A stretch of 7,377 nt of DNA from JBFHDX01 sp041584475 (GTDB taxonomy: Bacteria; Pseudomonadota; Alphaproteobacteria; UBA8366; JADFVY01), in NCBI GenBank assembly GCA_041584475.1, contig JBFHDX010000151.1, forward strand, positions 1 through 7,377, written 5' to 3'. Under the pieces are notes generated by a model. That model saw only the letters and a program-made list of their open reading frames with translations, was not told the DNA's origin and did not search any database. Shown in pieces: positions 1 through 5,843 of this stretch (positions are counted from its first letter, which is position 1; every line of letters starts with the position of its first letter). The translations under genes were made by a program, and so were the position numbers.

Positions 1-298
1 CCGGCAGCGCGAGGCGCTGCAGGAAGCCGAGCAGATCATCGCCCACGCCAAGGAGGAGGCCGAGCGAGCGAAGGCGCACGCGGAGGCCGATCTGGAGGAG
101 TACGTCCGGCGGCGCGAGCAACAGGCGGCGGCGAAGATCGCTCAGGCCGAGGCGTCGGCGGTCGACGAGATTCGCGACCGCGCGATCGAGCTTGCGATCG
201 CCGCCACGGCCCGCCTGCTCGAAGAGAAGATGAGCGGCAAGGCCGGCGATGACGCCGTCGCCGCAGCGATCAAGCAGCTGCCGGACAAGCTACACTGA
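1..298 (+). CDS. atpF: ATP synthase F0 subunit b, C-terminal part (cut by left window edge)
   Basis: This is the C-terminal 98 residues of subunit b, the peripheral stalk of the F1F0 ATP synthase, which holds the F1 head static against the rotating c-ring. The reading frame is open from the left edge and ends with TGA at 296-298. The visible part is almost entirely charged, alanine-rich helix (QEAEQIIAHAKEEAERAK near the start), the usual right-handed coiled coil that dimerises with a second b or b' chain. It ends with the family-typical segment RDRAIELAIAATARLLEEK, followed by a short tail thought to contact the delta subunit. The membrane anchor lies outside the window. Alphaproteobacterial F0 operons commonly run atpI-atpB-atpE-b'-b, and the lack of a further plus-strand gene after it fits b as the last gene. 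The b' paralogue is the main alternative, but the conserved KIAQAEA segment favours b. Confidence 0.9.
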   Translation, partial: RQREALQEAEQIIAHAKEEAERAKAHAEADLEEYVRRREQQAAAKIAQAEASAVDEIRDRAIELAIAATARLLEEKMSGKAGDDAVAAAIKQLPDKLH

Positions 299-315
299 AC
301 GGCCGGCACTCCAGC

Positions 316-349
316 GAACCGACCCGGGCCGTGTGAACGGCGCCGGTTC
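316..349. terminator. Possible terminator hairpin between convergent atpF and gcvH
   Basis: An inner stem GCCGT/ACGGC (328-332 with 337-341) closes a GTGA tetraloop, and an outer arm GAACCG (316-321) can pair with CGGTTC (344-349) across a small asymmetric internal loop. It sits between the ends of two convergent genes, where a shared terminator is expected. There is no T-run on either side, so it is not a classical intrinsic terminator. It may act with Rho, or simply reflect high GC content. Confidence 0.3.
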
Positions 350-404
350 CGTCGGAATTCTGGATGCCCTCGAGGGTGCGTGGCGACCCGGTTGCCAGCC
401 CTGG

Positions 405-782
405 TTATCCCTGCTCGTCGGCGAACGTCTTGTACGCGGCTGCGTCCATCAGCTCATCGAGTTCCGATTTGTCGGTCATGCGAAGCTTGAAGAACCAGCC
501 GCCCTCTTCAGCGGACTCGTTCACCGTGCCCGGCGCGTCCGCCAGCGACTCGTTGACCTCGGTCACTTCACCGGAAACCGGCGCATAGATCTCGCTCGCA
601 GCCTTGACCGATTCGACGACGGCGACCTCGTCTCCCCGGGTGACCGTGCGGCCGACGTCCGGCAGTTCGACGAACACCACGTCGCCGAGTTGCTGCTGGG
701 CAAAGTCACTGATACCGACGGTGGCAATGTCGCCGTCGACGGCAACCCACTCATGCTCCTCGGAATACCGAAGATTGCTCAT
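405..782 (-). CDS. gcvH: Glycine cleavage system H protein
   Basis: This 125-residue protein is the lipoyl carrier of the glycine cleavage system. Its lipoyl arm shuttles the aminomethyl group from the P protein (glycine decarboxylase) to the T protein (aminomethyltransferase), and it is reoxidised by the L protein in the cytoplasm. The sequence matches the family over its full usual length: N-terminal RYSEEHEWV, GISDFAQQQLGDVVFVELP, then EVAVVESVKAASEIYAP, in which Lys60 is the lipoylation site, and a C-terminal GGWFFKLRM segment. The ATG at 780-782 has an AGGGAG ribosome site (793-798) 10 bases upstream. Neither gcvT nor gcvP is adjacent, so the gene stands apart from the rest of the system in this window. 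It lies 90 bases downstream of the lipoprotein gene with a good promoter candidate in between, so it is probably transcribed independently. A stand-alone H protein could also serve as a lipoyl relay, but the sequence looks like the standard form. Confidence 0.97.
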   Translation of the reverse strand: MSNLRYSEEHEWVAVDGDIATVGISDFAQQQLGDVVFVELPDVGRTVTRGDEVAVVESVKAASEIYAPVSGEVTEVNESLADAPGTVNESAEEGGWFFKLRMTDKSELDELMDAAAYKTFADEQG

Positions 783-834
783 GGTCCGCTATCTCCCTTC
801 GTCGTACGCCGCGAAACCGCCGGCATCGGGCCCA

Positions 835-862
835 GACTTATCCAGCACCCGGTCATTGTCAA
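835..862 (-). promoter_or_regulatory. Probable sigma-70 promoter of gcvH
   Basis: Reading on the minus strand, a perfect TTGACA -35 box (857-862) is followed after 16 bases by TAAGTC (835-840), a weak -10 match. The overlapping GATAAG is a better hexamer match but leaves a 14-base spacer. Transcription would start about 45 bases before the gcvH ATG. The -35 box lies 10 bases beyond the stop codon of the preceding lipoprotein gene, so gcvH can be expressed separately from it. Confidence 0.45.
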
Positions 863-872
863 CGGCGCCCGG

Positions 873-1430
873 TCACAACCCCAGCTCGTAGCGGTTGTAC
901 TGCATTTCTGCGGCATCCAGCTCGATCCCGACATACAGCACGTACGCTCGCACGCTGCGGCCCTCCGGGCGCGGAATCCTGATGTCGAGGGAGTCGGATT
1001 GCCGCACACCCTTGCGACCCGATGGAAAGCCGGCATTGACCGGAAAGCTCTCGCGCAGCAGCACATCGGGACTCGCATCACCTGACGCGGGACGTTCCGC
1101 CACGGCGACGAAATAGCTGAAGGTCGCCCCGTTGTCGCGATAGGCGGGACCGCTGCGGATATCGATCAGGACGTTCAATTCGACTTCGATCTCGGTGCCG
1201 TCGGTCTGGTAACTGCACTCGCCGCCGACACCGGCGATCTCCGCGCGGAAGACGACATCGACCGGGTCGCGCCCGGCACCGTCGCGGAACCGGGTCAGTC
1301 TTGATGGCTCGTCGAGCACGCGCACCGACGGACAGGGCGTGAAGCTGGCCTCGTCGCCACTGCACGCGGCGGCAAGCACGGACAGCGCGACGATCGATGT
1401 GCGCCAGGTTGTTCTGGATCCGCCGGCCAC
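873..1430 (-). CDS. Predicted lipoprotein of unknown function
   Basis: I do not recognise a family for this 185-residue protein. It begins with a signal peptide: arginines at positions 6 and 10, a hydrophobic stretch (SIVALSVLAAA), then Cys23 in the setting VLAAAC. This is close to a lipobox, although alanine rather than leucine occupies -3, so lipidation is likely but not certain. Two further cysteines, Cys33 and Cys72, could form a disulfide in the periplasm. The rest is mostly predicted beta strand with alternating hydrophobic and charged residues and looks like one compact envelope domain. The start is a GTG at 1428-1430, because the signal peptide needs it. The site before it is poor (only an AAGA-like tract), but the stop codon of the CDGSH gene lies 9 bases upstream, so translational coupling is probable. 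The operon link suggests co-expression with the CDGSH protein, but no shared function can be inferred from sequence. Confidence 0.82.
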   Translation of the reverse strand: MAGGSRTTWRTSIVALSVLAAACSGDEASFTPCPSVRVLDEPSRLTRFRDGAGRDPVDVVFRAEIAGVGGECSYQTDGTEIEVELNVLIDIRSGPAYRDNGATFSYFVAVAERPASGDASPDVLLRESFPVNAGFPSGRKGVRQSDSLDIRIPRPEGRSVRAYVLYVGIELDAAEMQYNRYELGL

Positions 1431-1439
1431 GACGGTATC

Positions 1440-1679
1440 TTAGAGCGTGGCGTGCGTACCGTCGCACAGCGGCGCCTTGGCGCTGTGCTTGCAGCCGCAG
1501 AAATAGACGGCGCCGGTCTTCTCGGCGACGAAGCGCACCGGCGTGAACTCGGTTCCCTTGTGGCTGCCGTCACAGAATGGCTGCATCTTGCTGCGCCCGC
1601 ACCGGCACCAGAAATACGGCCTGCCCTCCTCGACACCGACCTCGAAGGGCCCTTTCTGTGCAATCTGGGGCTCGGCCAT
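1440..1679 (-). CDS. CDGSH iron-sulfur domain protein (two CDGSH motifs)
   Basis: This small 79-residue cytoplasmic protein carries two CDGSH-type [2Fe-2S] sites. The first has ligands Cys25, Cys27, Cys36 and His40 (CRCGRS followed by PFCDGSH); the second has Cys61, Cys63, Cys72 and His76 (CGCKHS followed by PLCDGTH). Both keep the 3Cys-1His set that makes these clusters redox-active and acid-labile in mitoNEET-type proteins. Unlike mitoNEET, the chain has no membrane anchor and holds both motifs in one polypeptide, resembling the double-motif bacterial and Miner2-like forms. Proposed roles for the family are electron or Fe-S cluster transfer; the partner here is unknown. The ATG at 1677-1679 is supported by a GGAAGG site (1687-1692) 7 bases upstream. 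It is the first gene of a minus-strand unit with the lipoprotein gene and is divergent from ispH, another Fe-S enzyme gene. Confidence 0.95.
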   Translation of the reverse strand: MAEPQIAQKGPFEVGVEEGRPYFWCRCGRSKMQPFCDGSHKGTEFTPVRFVAEKTGAVYFCGCKHSAKAPLCDGTHATL

Positions 1680-1712
1680 CGCTCAGCCTTCCGTTTGCCG
1701 CCACGGCGGTCT

Positions 1713-1741
1713 GTGATAACTTGCGCGCCCGCGCCGAGCAA
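1713..1741 (-). promoter_or_regulatory. Possible promoter of the CDGSH-lipoprotein unit
   Basis: On the minus strand TTGCTC (1736-1741) and TATCAC (1713-1718) are separated by 17 bases, a fair match to sigma-70 boxes. It would give a leader of roughly 25-30 bases before the CDGSH gene start. This is based on a by-eye match only. Confidence 0.35.
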
Positions 1742-1752
1742 CAAAGCTGCAA

Positions 1753-1779
1753 TTGACGGGTCGGTGCGGGCGATACTAA
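1753..1779 (+). promoter_or_regulatory. Possible promoter of the ispH operon
   Basis: TTGACG (1753-1758) is a near-consensus -35 box, and the AT-rich segment GATACTAAA (1772-1780) is the only plausible -10 region downstream. The best spacing (15 bases to TACTAA) is short, so the exact -10 is uncertain. The leader before ispH would be about 85 bases. Its -35 lies only 11 bases from the -35 of the opposing candidate promoter. Confidence 0.4.
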
Positions 1780-1860
1780 AGAGACGGCGGGTTCCATACA
1801 AGGGCTCCGAGACGCCCGACGGTGCCGTGCCGCCACCGCCGGCGTCGCCGAACGACCGAT

Positions 1861-1865
1861 GGGAG
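1861..1865 (+). promoter_or_regulatory. Ribosome binding site that fixes the ispH start
   Basis: GGGAG lies 5 bases before the ATG at 1871. The earlier in-frame ATG at 1859 overlaps this site and has no purine-rich tract upstream, so the downstream ATG is preferred. Confidence 0.65.
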
Positions 1866-1870
1866 CAGAG

Positions 1871-2830
1871 ATGCGCGCCAGTACCTCGACGCGGCCGCCG
1901 CTGAGCGTACTCCTGGCGAAGCCCCGCGGCTTCTGCGCCGGGGTCGATCGTGCCATCAAGATCGTCGAGCTCGCGCTCGAACGTTTCGGCAAGCCGGTCT
2001 ACGTGCGCCACGAGATCGTGCACAACCGGCACGTCGTCGAGACGCTGGAGGCACAGGGTGCGGTCTTCGTCGACGAGCTGGACGCCGTGCCGCAGGACCG
2101 GCCGGTCGTGTTCTCGGCCCACGGCGTGCCGAAAAGCGTGCCGCTCGAAGCCAGACGACGGCGGATGTTCTACGTCGACGCGACGTGCCCGCTCGTCAGC
2201 AAGGTCCATTACGAGGCGAAGCACCATTTCGCGGCCGGCCACCGGATCGTGCTCATCGGCCATGCCGGCCACCCGGAGGTCATCGGAACGCTCGGACAAT
2301 TGCCCGAGGGAGCCATCGTCCTCGTCGAGACCGTCGACGACGTGCGGGCGCTCGACGACGAGCCGGCGCCACCGGCGGCCTACATCACCCAGACCACGCT
2401 CTCCGTCGACGAAACGACGGAGATCATCGATGCGTTGCGCGAGCGTTTCCCGAACATCGTCGGCCCGCGGCGCGAGGACATCTGCTACGCGACCACGAAC
2501 CGGCAGGCAGCGGTCAAGGAGATCGCACCCCGGTGCGATGCGATGATCGTCGTCGGCTCGCCCAACTCGTCGAATTCGCGCCGCCTCGTGGAGGTGGCCC
2601 AGCGCGCCGGCTGCAACAGCGCAATGCTCGTCCAGTGCGCATCGGAGATGGACTGGCGGCGTCTCTCGAACGTCCGGACGCTCGGCATTACGGCGGGCGC
2701 ATCGGCGCCCGAGATCCTCGTCGACGAGCTCATCGAGGCCTGCCGCGAACGGTTCGAGATTGCGCTCGAGGAGGTTTCCGTCGGCGACGAGTCGATCCGC
2801 TTCAATCTGCCGCGCGCGCTGAGCGCCTGA
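1871..2830 (+). CDS. ispH: 4-hydroxy-3-methylbut-2-enyl diphosphate reductase (IspH/LytB)
   Basis: IspH is the last enzyme of the MEP isoprenoid pathway. It reductively dehydroxylates HMBPP to isopentenyl and dimethylallyl diphosphate using a [4Fe-4S] cluster in the cytoplasm. With the start at 1871 the protein has 319 residues, the usual length. The three cluster cysteines are present: Cys22 (RGFCAGVDRAI), Cys106 (DATCPLVSKVH) and Cys205 (DICYATTNRQ). So are the diphosphate- and substrate-binding residues His51 (HNRHVV), His84 (SAHGV), His134 and catalytic Glu136 (GHPEVIGT), Thr176 (QTTLSVDE) and Ser233-Ser234-Asn235 (GSPNSSNSRRL). Starting instead at the ATG at 1859 would add four residues. 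It heads a plus-strand cluster with thrB 8 bases downstream. ispH-thrB-rnhA is a common order in alphaproteobacteria, although the three products act in unrelated pathways. It appears intact. Confidence 0.98.
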   Translation: MRASTSTRPPLSVLLAKPRGFCAGVDRAIKIVELALERFGKPVYVRHEIVHNRHVVETLEAQGAVFVDELDAVPQDRPVVFSAHGVPKSVPLEARRRRMFYVDATCPLVSKVHYEAKHHFAAGHRIVLIGHAGHPEVIGTLGQLPEGAIVLVETVDDVRALDDEPAPPAAYITQTTLSVDETTEIIDALRERFPNIVGPRREDICYATTNRQAAVKEIAPRCDAMIVVGSPNSSNSRRLVEVAQRAGCNSAMLVQCASEMDWRRLSNVRTLGITAGASAPEILVDELIEACRERFEIALEEVSVGDESIRFNLPRALSA

Positions 2831-2838
2831 CGCACGGC

Positions 2839-3801
2839 ATGGCGGTCTATACCGAAGTCGGCGACGACGACTTGGAAGCCTTCGTCACCGAATACGAGAT
2901 CGGCCCGGTCCTGTCCTGCAAGGGGATCGCCGAGGGTGTCGAGAACACAAACTACCTGATCCAGACCGGCGCCGGCAGTTTCATCCTGACGCTTTACGAA
3001 AAGCGCGTCGCGGAACCGGATCTGCCGTTCTTCCTGGGTCTGATGGAACATCTCGCAGCGAAGGGAATTCCGTGCCCGACACCGGTCCATGGCCGGGACG
3101 GGCGAGCGCTCAGGAAATTGTGCGGGCGGCCCGCGGCGATCGTCACCTTTCTCGAGGGCATGTGGCCGCGCCGTATCCGCCCGCACCATTGTTCGGCCGT
3201 CGGCGAGGCACTGGCCCGCCTTCACGTGGCGGGGCAGGACTTCGCCATGGAGCGGCGCAACGCCCTGTCGGTGGAGGGATGGCGACCGCTGCTCGACGCC
3301 TCGGCCGGGCGTGCCGACGAGGTGCTCGCGGGCCTCGGCGTCCTGCTGTCGGACGAACTCGATGCGCTCGAAGCCAACTGGCCGGCCGATCTGCCGACCG
3401 GGATCTGCCACGCCGACCTGTTTCCGGACAACGTCTTCTTCATCGGTGAGACGCTGTCGGGACTGATCGACTTCTATTTCGCCTGCACCGAATACTATGC
3501 CTACGATCTCGCGATCTGCATGAACGCCTGGTGCTTCGAGCGCGACCGCAGCTTCAACATCACCAAAGCCCGCAACATGCTGTCCGCGTATCGCAAGATC
3601 CGGCCGTTCTCGGACGCGGAGCTGACCAACTTGCCGATTCTCGCCCGCGGCAGCGCCCTCCGCTTCCTGCTGACGCGCCTCTACGATTGGCTGAACCAGC
3701 CGCCGGGCGCTCTCGTCAGGCCCAAGGATCCGCTCGAGTACCTCGCCATCCTGCAGTTCCACAAGGGCGTCGCGGGGCCCGGCGCCTACGGGCTCGATTG
3801 A
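2839..3801 (+). CDS. thrB: Homoserine kinase, ThrB type II (kinase/aminoglycoside-phosphotransferase fold)
   Basis: The enzyme phosphorylates L-homoserine with ATP to O-phosphohomoserine, the substrate of threonine synthase, in the cytoplasm. The 320-residue protein belongs to the APH/choline-kinase-like fold rather than the GHMP-kinase ThrB of enterobacteria. The N-terminal segment MAVYTEVGDDDLEAFV is typical of this type. An N-lobe with ENTNYLI (35-41) is followed by the catalytic loop CHADLFPDN, with His191, Asp193 and Asn198 forming the Brenner motif, and by the metal-binding IDF motif with Asp211. The ATG at 2839 lies 8 bases after the ispH stop with no good ribosome site of its own, which suggests translational coupling. 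The frame happens to stay open far upstream through ispH, but family similarity begins at this methionine. It is the second gene of the ispH-thrB-rnhA-pip cluster. Type II homoserine kinase is well supported; another small-molecule kinase of the fold is unlikely given the N-terminus. Confidence 0.95.
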   Translation: MAVYTEVGDDDLEAFVTEYEIGPVLSCKGIAEGVENTNYLIQTGAGSFILTLYEKRVAEPDLPFFLGLMEHLAAKGIPCPTPVHGRDGRALRKLCGRPAAIVTFLEGMWPRRIRPHHCSAVGEALARLHVAGQDFAMERRNALSVEGWRPLLDASAGRADEVLAGLGVLLSDELDALEANWPADLPTGICHADLFPDNVFFIGETLSGLIDFYFACTEYYAYDLAICMNAWCFERDRSFNITKARNMLSAYRKIRPFSDAELTNLPILARGSALRFLLTRLYDWLNQPPGALVRPKDPLEYLAILQFHKGVAGPGAYGLD

Positions 3802-3816
3802 GCGGAGGATCGCGGC

Positions 3817-4254
3817 ATGGCCGAGGACCGGGTCAGGATCTACACCGACGGCGCCTGCAGCGGCAATCCGGGTCCCGGCGGCTGGGGCGCGGTGCTGCAC
3901 TGGCAGGACCGCGAGCGCGAACTCTCGGGCGGCGCTCGCGAGACGACGAACAATCGCATGGAGATGATGGCGGCGATCCGCGCCCTGGAAACGCTTAAAC
4001 GCCCGGTCAGCGTCGATCTGTATACCGACAGCACCTACCTGCGCGACGGCATCAGCAAATGGCTCGAACGCTGGAAGGCGAACGGCTGGAAGACCGCCGG
4101 CAAGAAGCCGGTCAAGAACGTCGATCTGTGGCAGCGGCTCGAGGCGGCGATGGCGCCGCACCGGATCCGCTGGCACTGGGTACGCGGCCATGCCGGCCAC
4201 GCCGGGAACGAGCGCGCCGACGCGCTGGCCCGTCAGGCGATCCGCAAACGCTGA
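3817..4254 (+). CDS. rnhA: Ribonuclease HI
   Basis: RNase HI cleaves the RNA strand of RNA-DNA hybrids, removing R-loops and helping to clear replication primers. The 145-residue protein has the full catalytic set: Asp11 (IYTDGACSGNPG), Glu49 (NNRMEMMAA), Asp71 (YTDSTY) and Asp135 (NERADALA), which bind two metal ions, plus His125 in the flexible loop (VRGHAGHAGN). The basic protrusion (GISKWLERWKANGWKTAGKK), the hybrid-binding handle of the E. coli-type enzyme, is also present, so this is the bacterial type I form, not the shorter handle-less type. A GGAGG site (3804-3808) lies 8 bases before the ATG. The gene follows thrB by 15 bases and precedes pip by 15 bases, so it is probably co-transcribed with both. 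Confidence 0.98.
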   Translation: MAEDRVRIYTDGACSGNPGPGGWGAVLHWQDRERELSGGARETTNNRMEMMAAIRALETLKRPVSVDLYTDSTYLRDGISKWLERWKANGWKTAGKKPVKNVDLWQRLEAAMAPHRIRWHWVRGHAGHAGNERADALARQAIRKR

Positions 4255-4269
4255 GAGGAACGTGATCCG

Positions 4270-5226
4270 ATGACGCAGCGGCGAACGCTTTACCCGCCGA
4301 TCGAGCCTTACGAGATCGGCCGCCTGAAGGTGGGCGGCGGCCACGAGATCTACTACGAGGAGTCGGGCAATCCAGGGGGCAAGCCGGTGCTGTTCGTCCA
4401 TGGCGGCCCCGGCGGCGGCACCGAGCCGGTCTACCGGCGCCTGTTCGACGCCGCGGCCTACCGCATCGTGCTCTTCGACCAGCGCGGCTGTGGGCGCAGC
4501 ACGCCGCACGCGTCGCTCGAGGCGAACACGACCTGGGACCTGATCTCCGACATGGAGGCGCTGCGCCAGGAGCTCGGCATCGAGCGCTGGCAGGTATTCG
4601 GCGGCTCCTGGGGCAGCACGCTCTCGCTGACCTATGCCATCAGCCATCCTGAGCGCGTCACCGAACTCGTGCTGCGCGGCGTCTTCCTGCTGCGCCGCAA
4701 GGAGCTGGACTGGTACTACGGCGGCGGCGCCGCGTGGCTGTTTCCCGACGAGTGGGAGAAGTTCGTCGCGCCGATCCCGGAAGACGATCGCGGCGACATG
4801 ATCGCCGCCTACTACCGCCGCCTGACCTCGAGCGACGCCCGCGTGCGTCTCGAGGCGGCCCGCGCCTGGAGCATGTGGGAGGGCGCGACGATCTCGCTGC
4901 TGCCCGATGAGTCGCGCGTTGCCCGCTTCGGCGCCGACCGTTTCGCCGAGGCGTTCGCGCGCATCGAGTGCCACTATTTCATCAACGGCGGCTTCCTGGA
5001 GAGCGACGGCTGGCTGCTCGACAACGTCGACCGCATCCGCGACATTCCCGCCGTCATCGTCCAGGGCCGATACGACATCGCCACGCCGGTCTCCTCGGCG
5101 TGGGAGCTGCATCGCGCCTGGCCGGAGGCGGCGTTCCACATCGTGCCCGACGCGGGACATGCGTTCTCCGAGCCCGGCACGCTGCACCAGCTGATCGAGG
5201 CGACCGACCGCTTCCGCCCGGAATGA
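4270..5226 (+). CDS. pip: Proline iminopeptidase (prolyl aminopeptidase, S33 family)
   Basis: This cytoplasmic alpha/beta-hydrolase releases N-terminal proline from peptides. The 318-residue length and the opening RTLYPPIEPYEIGRLKVG are typical of bacterial proline iminopeptidases. The oxyanion loop is HGGPGGG (from His44), followed by the family signature DQRGCGRS. The nucleophile is Ser113 in GGSWGSTLSL, and the triad is completed by Asp269 (QGRYDIATP) and His297 (DAGHAFSEPG). A cap domain with WYYGGGAAWLFPDEWE and ARAWSMWEG lies between them. The ATG at 4270 is preceded by AGAGGAA just after the rnhA stop codon. It is the last gene of the plus-strand cluster and ends 12 bases from the end of the opposing peroxiredoxin gene. 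There is no signal peptide. The protein appears intact, and I see nothing to suggest a divergent specificity. Confidence 0.96.
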   Translation: MTQRRTLYPPIEPYEIGRLKVGGGHEIYYEESGNPGGKPVLFVHGGPGGGTEPVYRRLFDAAAYRIVLFDQRGCGRSTPHASLEANTTWDLISDMEALRQELGIERWQVFGGSWGSTLSLTYAISHPERVTELVLRGVFLLRRKELDWYYGGGAAWLFPDEWEKFVAPIPEDDRGDMIAAYYRRLTSSDARVRLEAARAWSMWEGATISLLPDESRVARFGADRFAEAFARIECHYFINGGFLESDGWLLDNVDRIRDIPAVIVQGRYDIATPVSSAWELHRAWPEAAFHIVPDAGHAFSEPGTLHQLIEATDRFRPE

Positions 5227-5238
5227 CGCCGCGTGCGG

Positions 5239-5721
5239 CTATACGGCGGCGAGCATCTTCTCGGCCGACGAGACGCCGAAACCGCCGCCCTCCTCGACCG
5301 CGAGCGACTTGACGACACCGTCATCGACGACCATGGCATAGCGCTGCGAGCGCACGCCGAAGCCGCGTCCCGTGAGATCCTGCTCGAGGCCCATCGCCCG
5401 GGTGAGTTCGGCGCTGCCGTCGGCGAGCATGTCGACCTTGTCGCCGGCACCCTGGTCCTTGCCCCAAGCGCCCATGACAAAGGCGTCGTTGACTGAAATA
5501 CAGGCGATCGCGTCGACGCCCTTGGCGGCGAACTCGTCCGCATGCTGGACGTATCCCGGCACGTGCTTCGCCGAGCATGTCGGCGTGAACGCCCCTGGCA
5601 GTCCGAAGAGGACGACCTTGCGCCCCCTGAAATACTCGTCCGTGGAGACCGGTTCCGGCCCCCCGGCGCCCATGCGGTAGAGCGTCGCACCCGGAACCCT
5701 GTCGCCAACCTTGATCGTCAT
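5239..5721 (-). CDS. Peroxiredoxin, Prx5/type II family
   Basis: The enzyme reduces hydrogen peroxide and organic hydroperoxides with a catalytic cysteine. The 160-residue protein has the active site PGAFTPTC, in which Pro42, Thr46 and peroxidatic Cys49 are the conserved triad members, and the matching arginine is Arg127 (RSQRYAMVV). A second cysteine, Cys74 (IACISVND), lies 25 residues on, the same spacing as the catalytic and resolving cysteines of plant type II peroxiredoxins. It may therefore work as an atypical two-Cys enzyme or be recycled by glutaredoxin/glutathione; which one cannot be read from the sequence. There is no signal peptide, so it should be cytoplasmic. The ATG at 5719-5721 has an AGAGGA site (5728-5733) 6 bases upstream. 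The gene is 122 bases downstream of the DsbD/ScsB-type gene on the same strand and has a candidate promoter of its own. Confidence 0.96.
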   Translation of the reverse strand: MTIKVGDRVPGATLYRMGAGGPEPVSTDEYFRGRKVVLFGLPGAFTPTCSAKHVPGYVQHADEFAAKGVDAIACISVNDAFVMGAWGKDQGAGDKVDMLADGSAELTRAMGLEQDLTGRGFGVRSQRYAMVVDDGVVKSLAVEEGGGFGVSSAEKMLAAV

Positions 5722-5798
5722 CGCCCGTCCTCTCGTCTTGTTCGGTTGATTGCCCTCGCCTCAGCGGCGCGGGCTGCCCCGCCGCGCGCCGGCTCAGG

Positions 5799-5819
5799 CG
5801 ACAACTTAGGCGATTGTCG
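5799..5819. repeat. Inverted repeat CGACAA-N9-TTGTCG
   Basis: Two perfect 6-base arms (5799-5804 and 5814-5819) flank nine bases in the gap between the reductase and peroxiredoxin genes. It overlaps the -10 and spacer of the candidate peroxiredoxin promoter, which is a typical operator position. It also lies about 25 bases past the stop codon of the reductase gene, where a transcript could form a hairpin, but no T-run follows on the minus strand, so an intrinsic terminator is less likely. Confidence 0.4.
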
Positions 5820-5830
5820 GGCTTTGTCCA
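5803..5830 (-). promoter_or_regulatory. Possible peroxiredoxin promoter
   Basis: On the minus strand TGGACA (5825-5830, five of six matches to the -35 consensus) and TAAGTT (5803-5808, weak -10) are spaced by 16 bases. It would start transcription about 75 bases before the peroxiredoxin ATG, just after the end of the upstream reductase gene. By-eye match only. Confidence 0.3.
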
Positions 5831-5843
5831 GCCCCGCCGCGGC

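Noticed and set aside
783..872. A glycine riboswitch upstream of gcvH
   Set aside because: The gap is only 90 bases, part of it taken by the promoter, and I see no paired aptamer architecture.
249..1085. A 278-residue plus-strand frame across gcvH and the lipoprotein gene
   Set aside because: It is antisense to gcvH, whose lipoyl motif is unambiguous, and it overlaps the atpF end; its translation resembles no protein family.
1859..1870. ATG at 1859 as the ispH start
   Set aside because: It has no ribosome site upstream and overlaps the GGGAG site serving the ATG at 1871.
1295..2299. A 334-residue minus-strand frame opposite ispH
   Set aside because: It is the mirror of ispH and of the CDGSH gene in other frames, with low-complexity arginine-rich sequence at its end.
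1822..2838. Upstream extension of the thrB frame through ispH, which would suggest a fusion protein
   Set aside because: The extension is the out-of-frame reading of ispH, rich in arginine with no domain. The thrB family N-terminus starts exactly at the ATG at 2839.
2485..5187. A 900-residue open frame on the minus strand, antisense to thrB, rnhA and pip
   Set aside because: It lies opposite three genes with intact catalytic motifs. Its translation is arginine-, alanine- and valine-rich without recognisable domains, and GC-rich DNA commonly leaves such antisense frames open.
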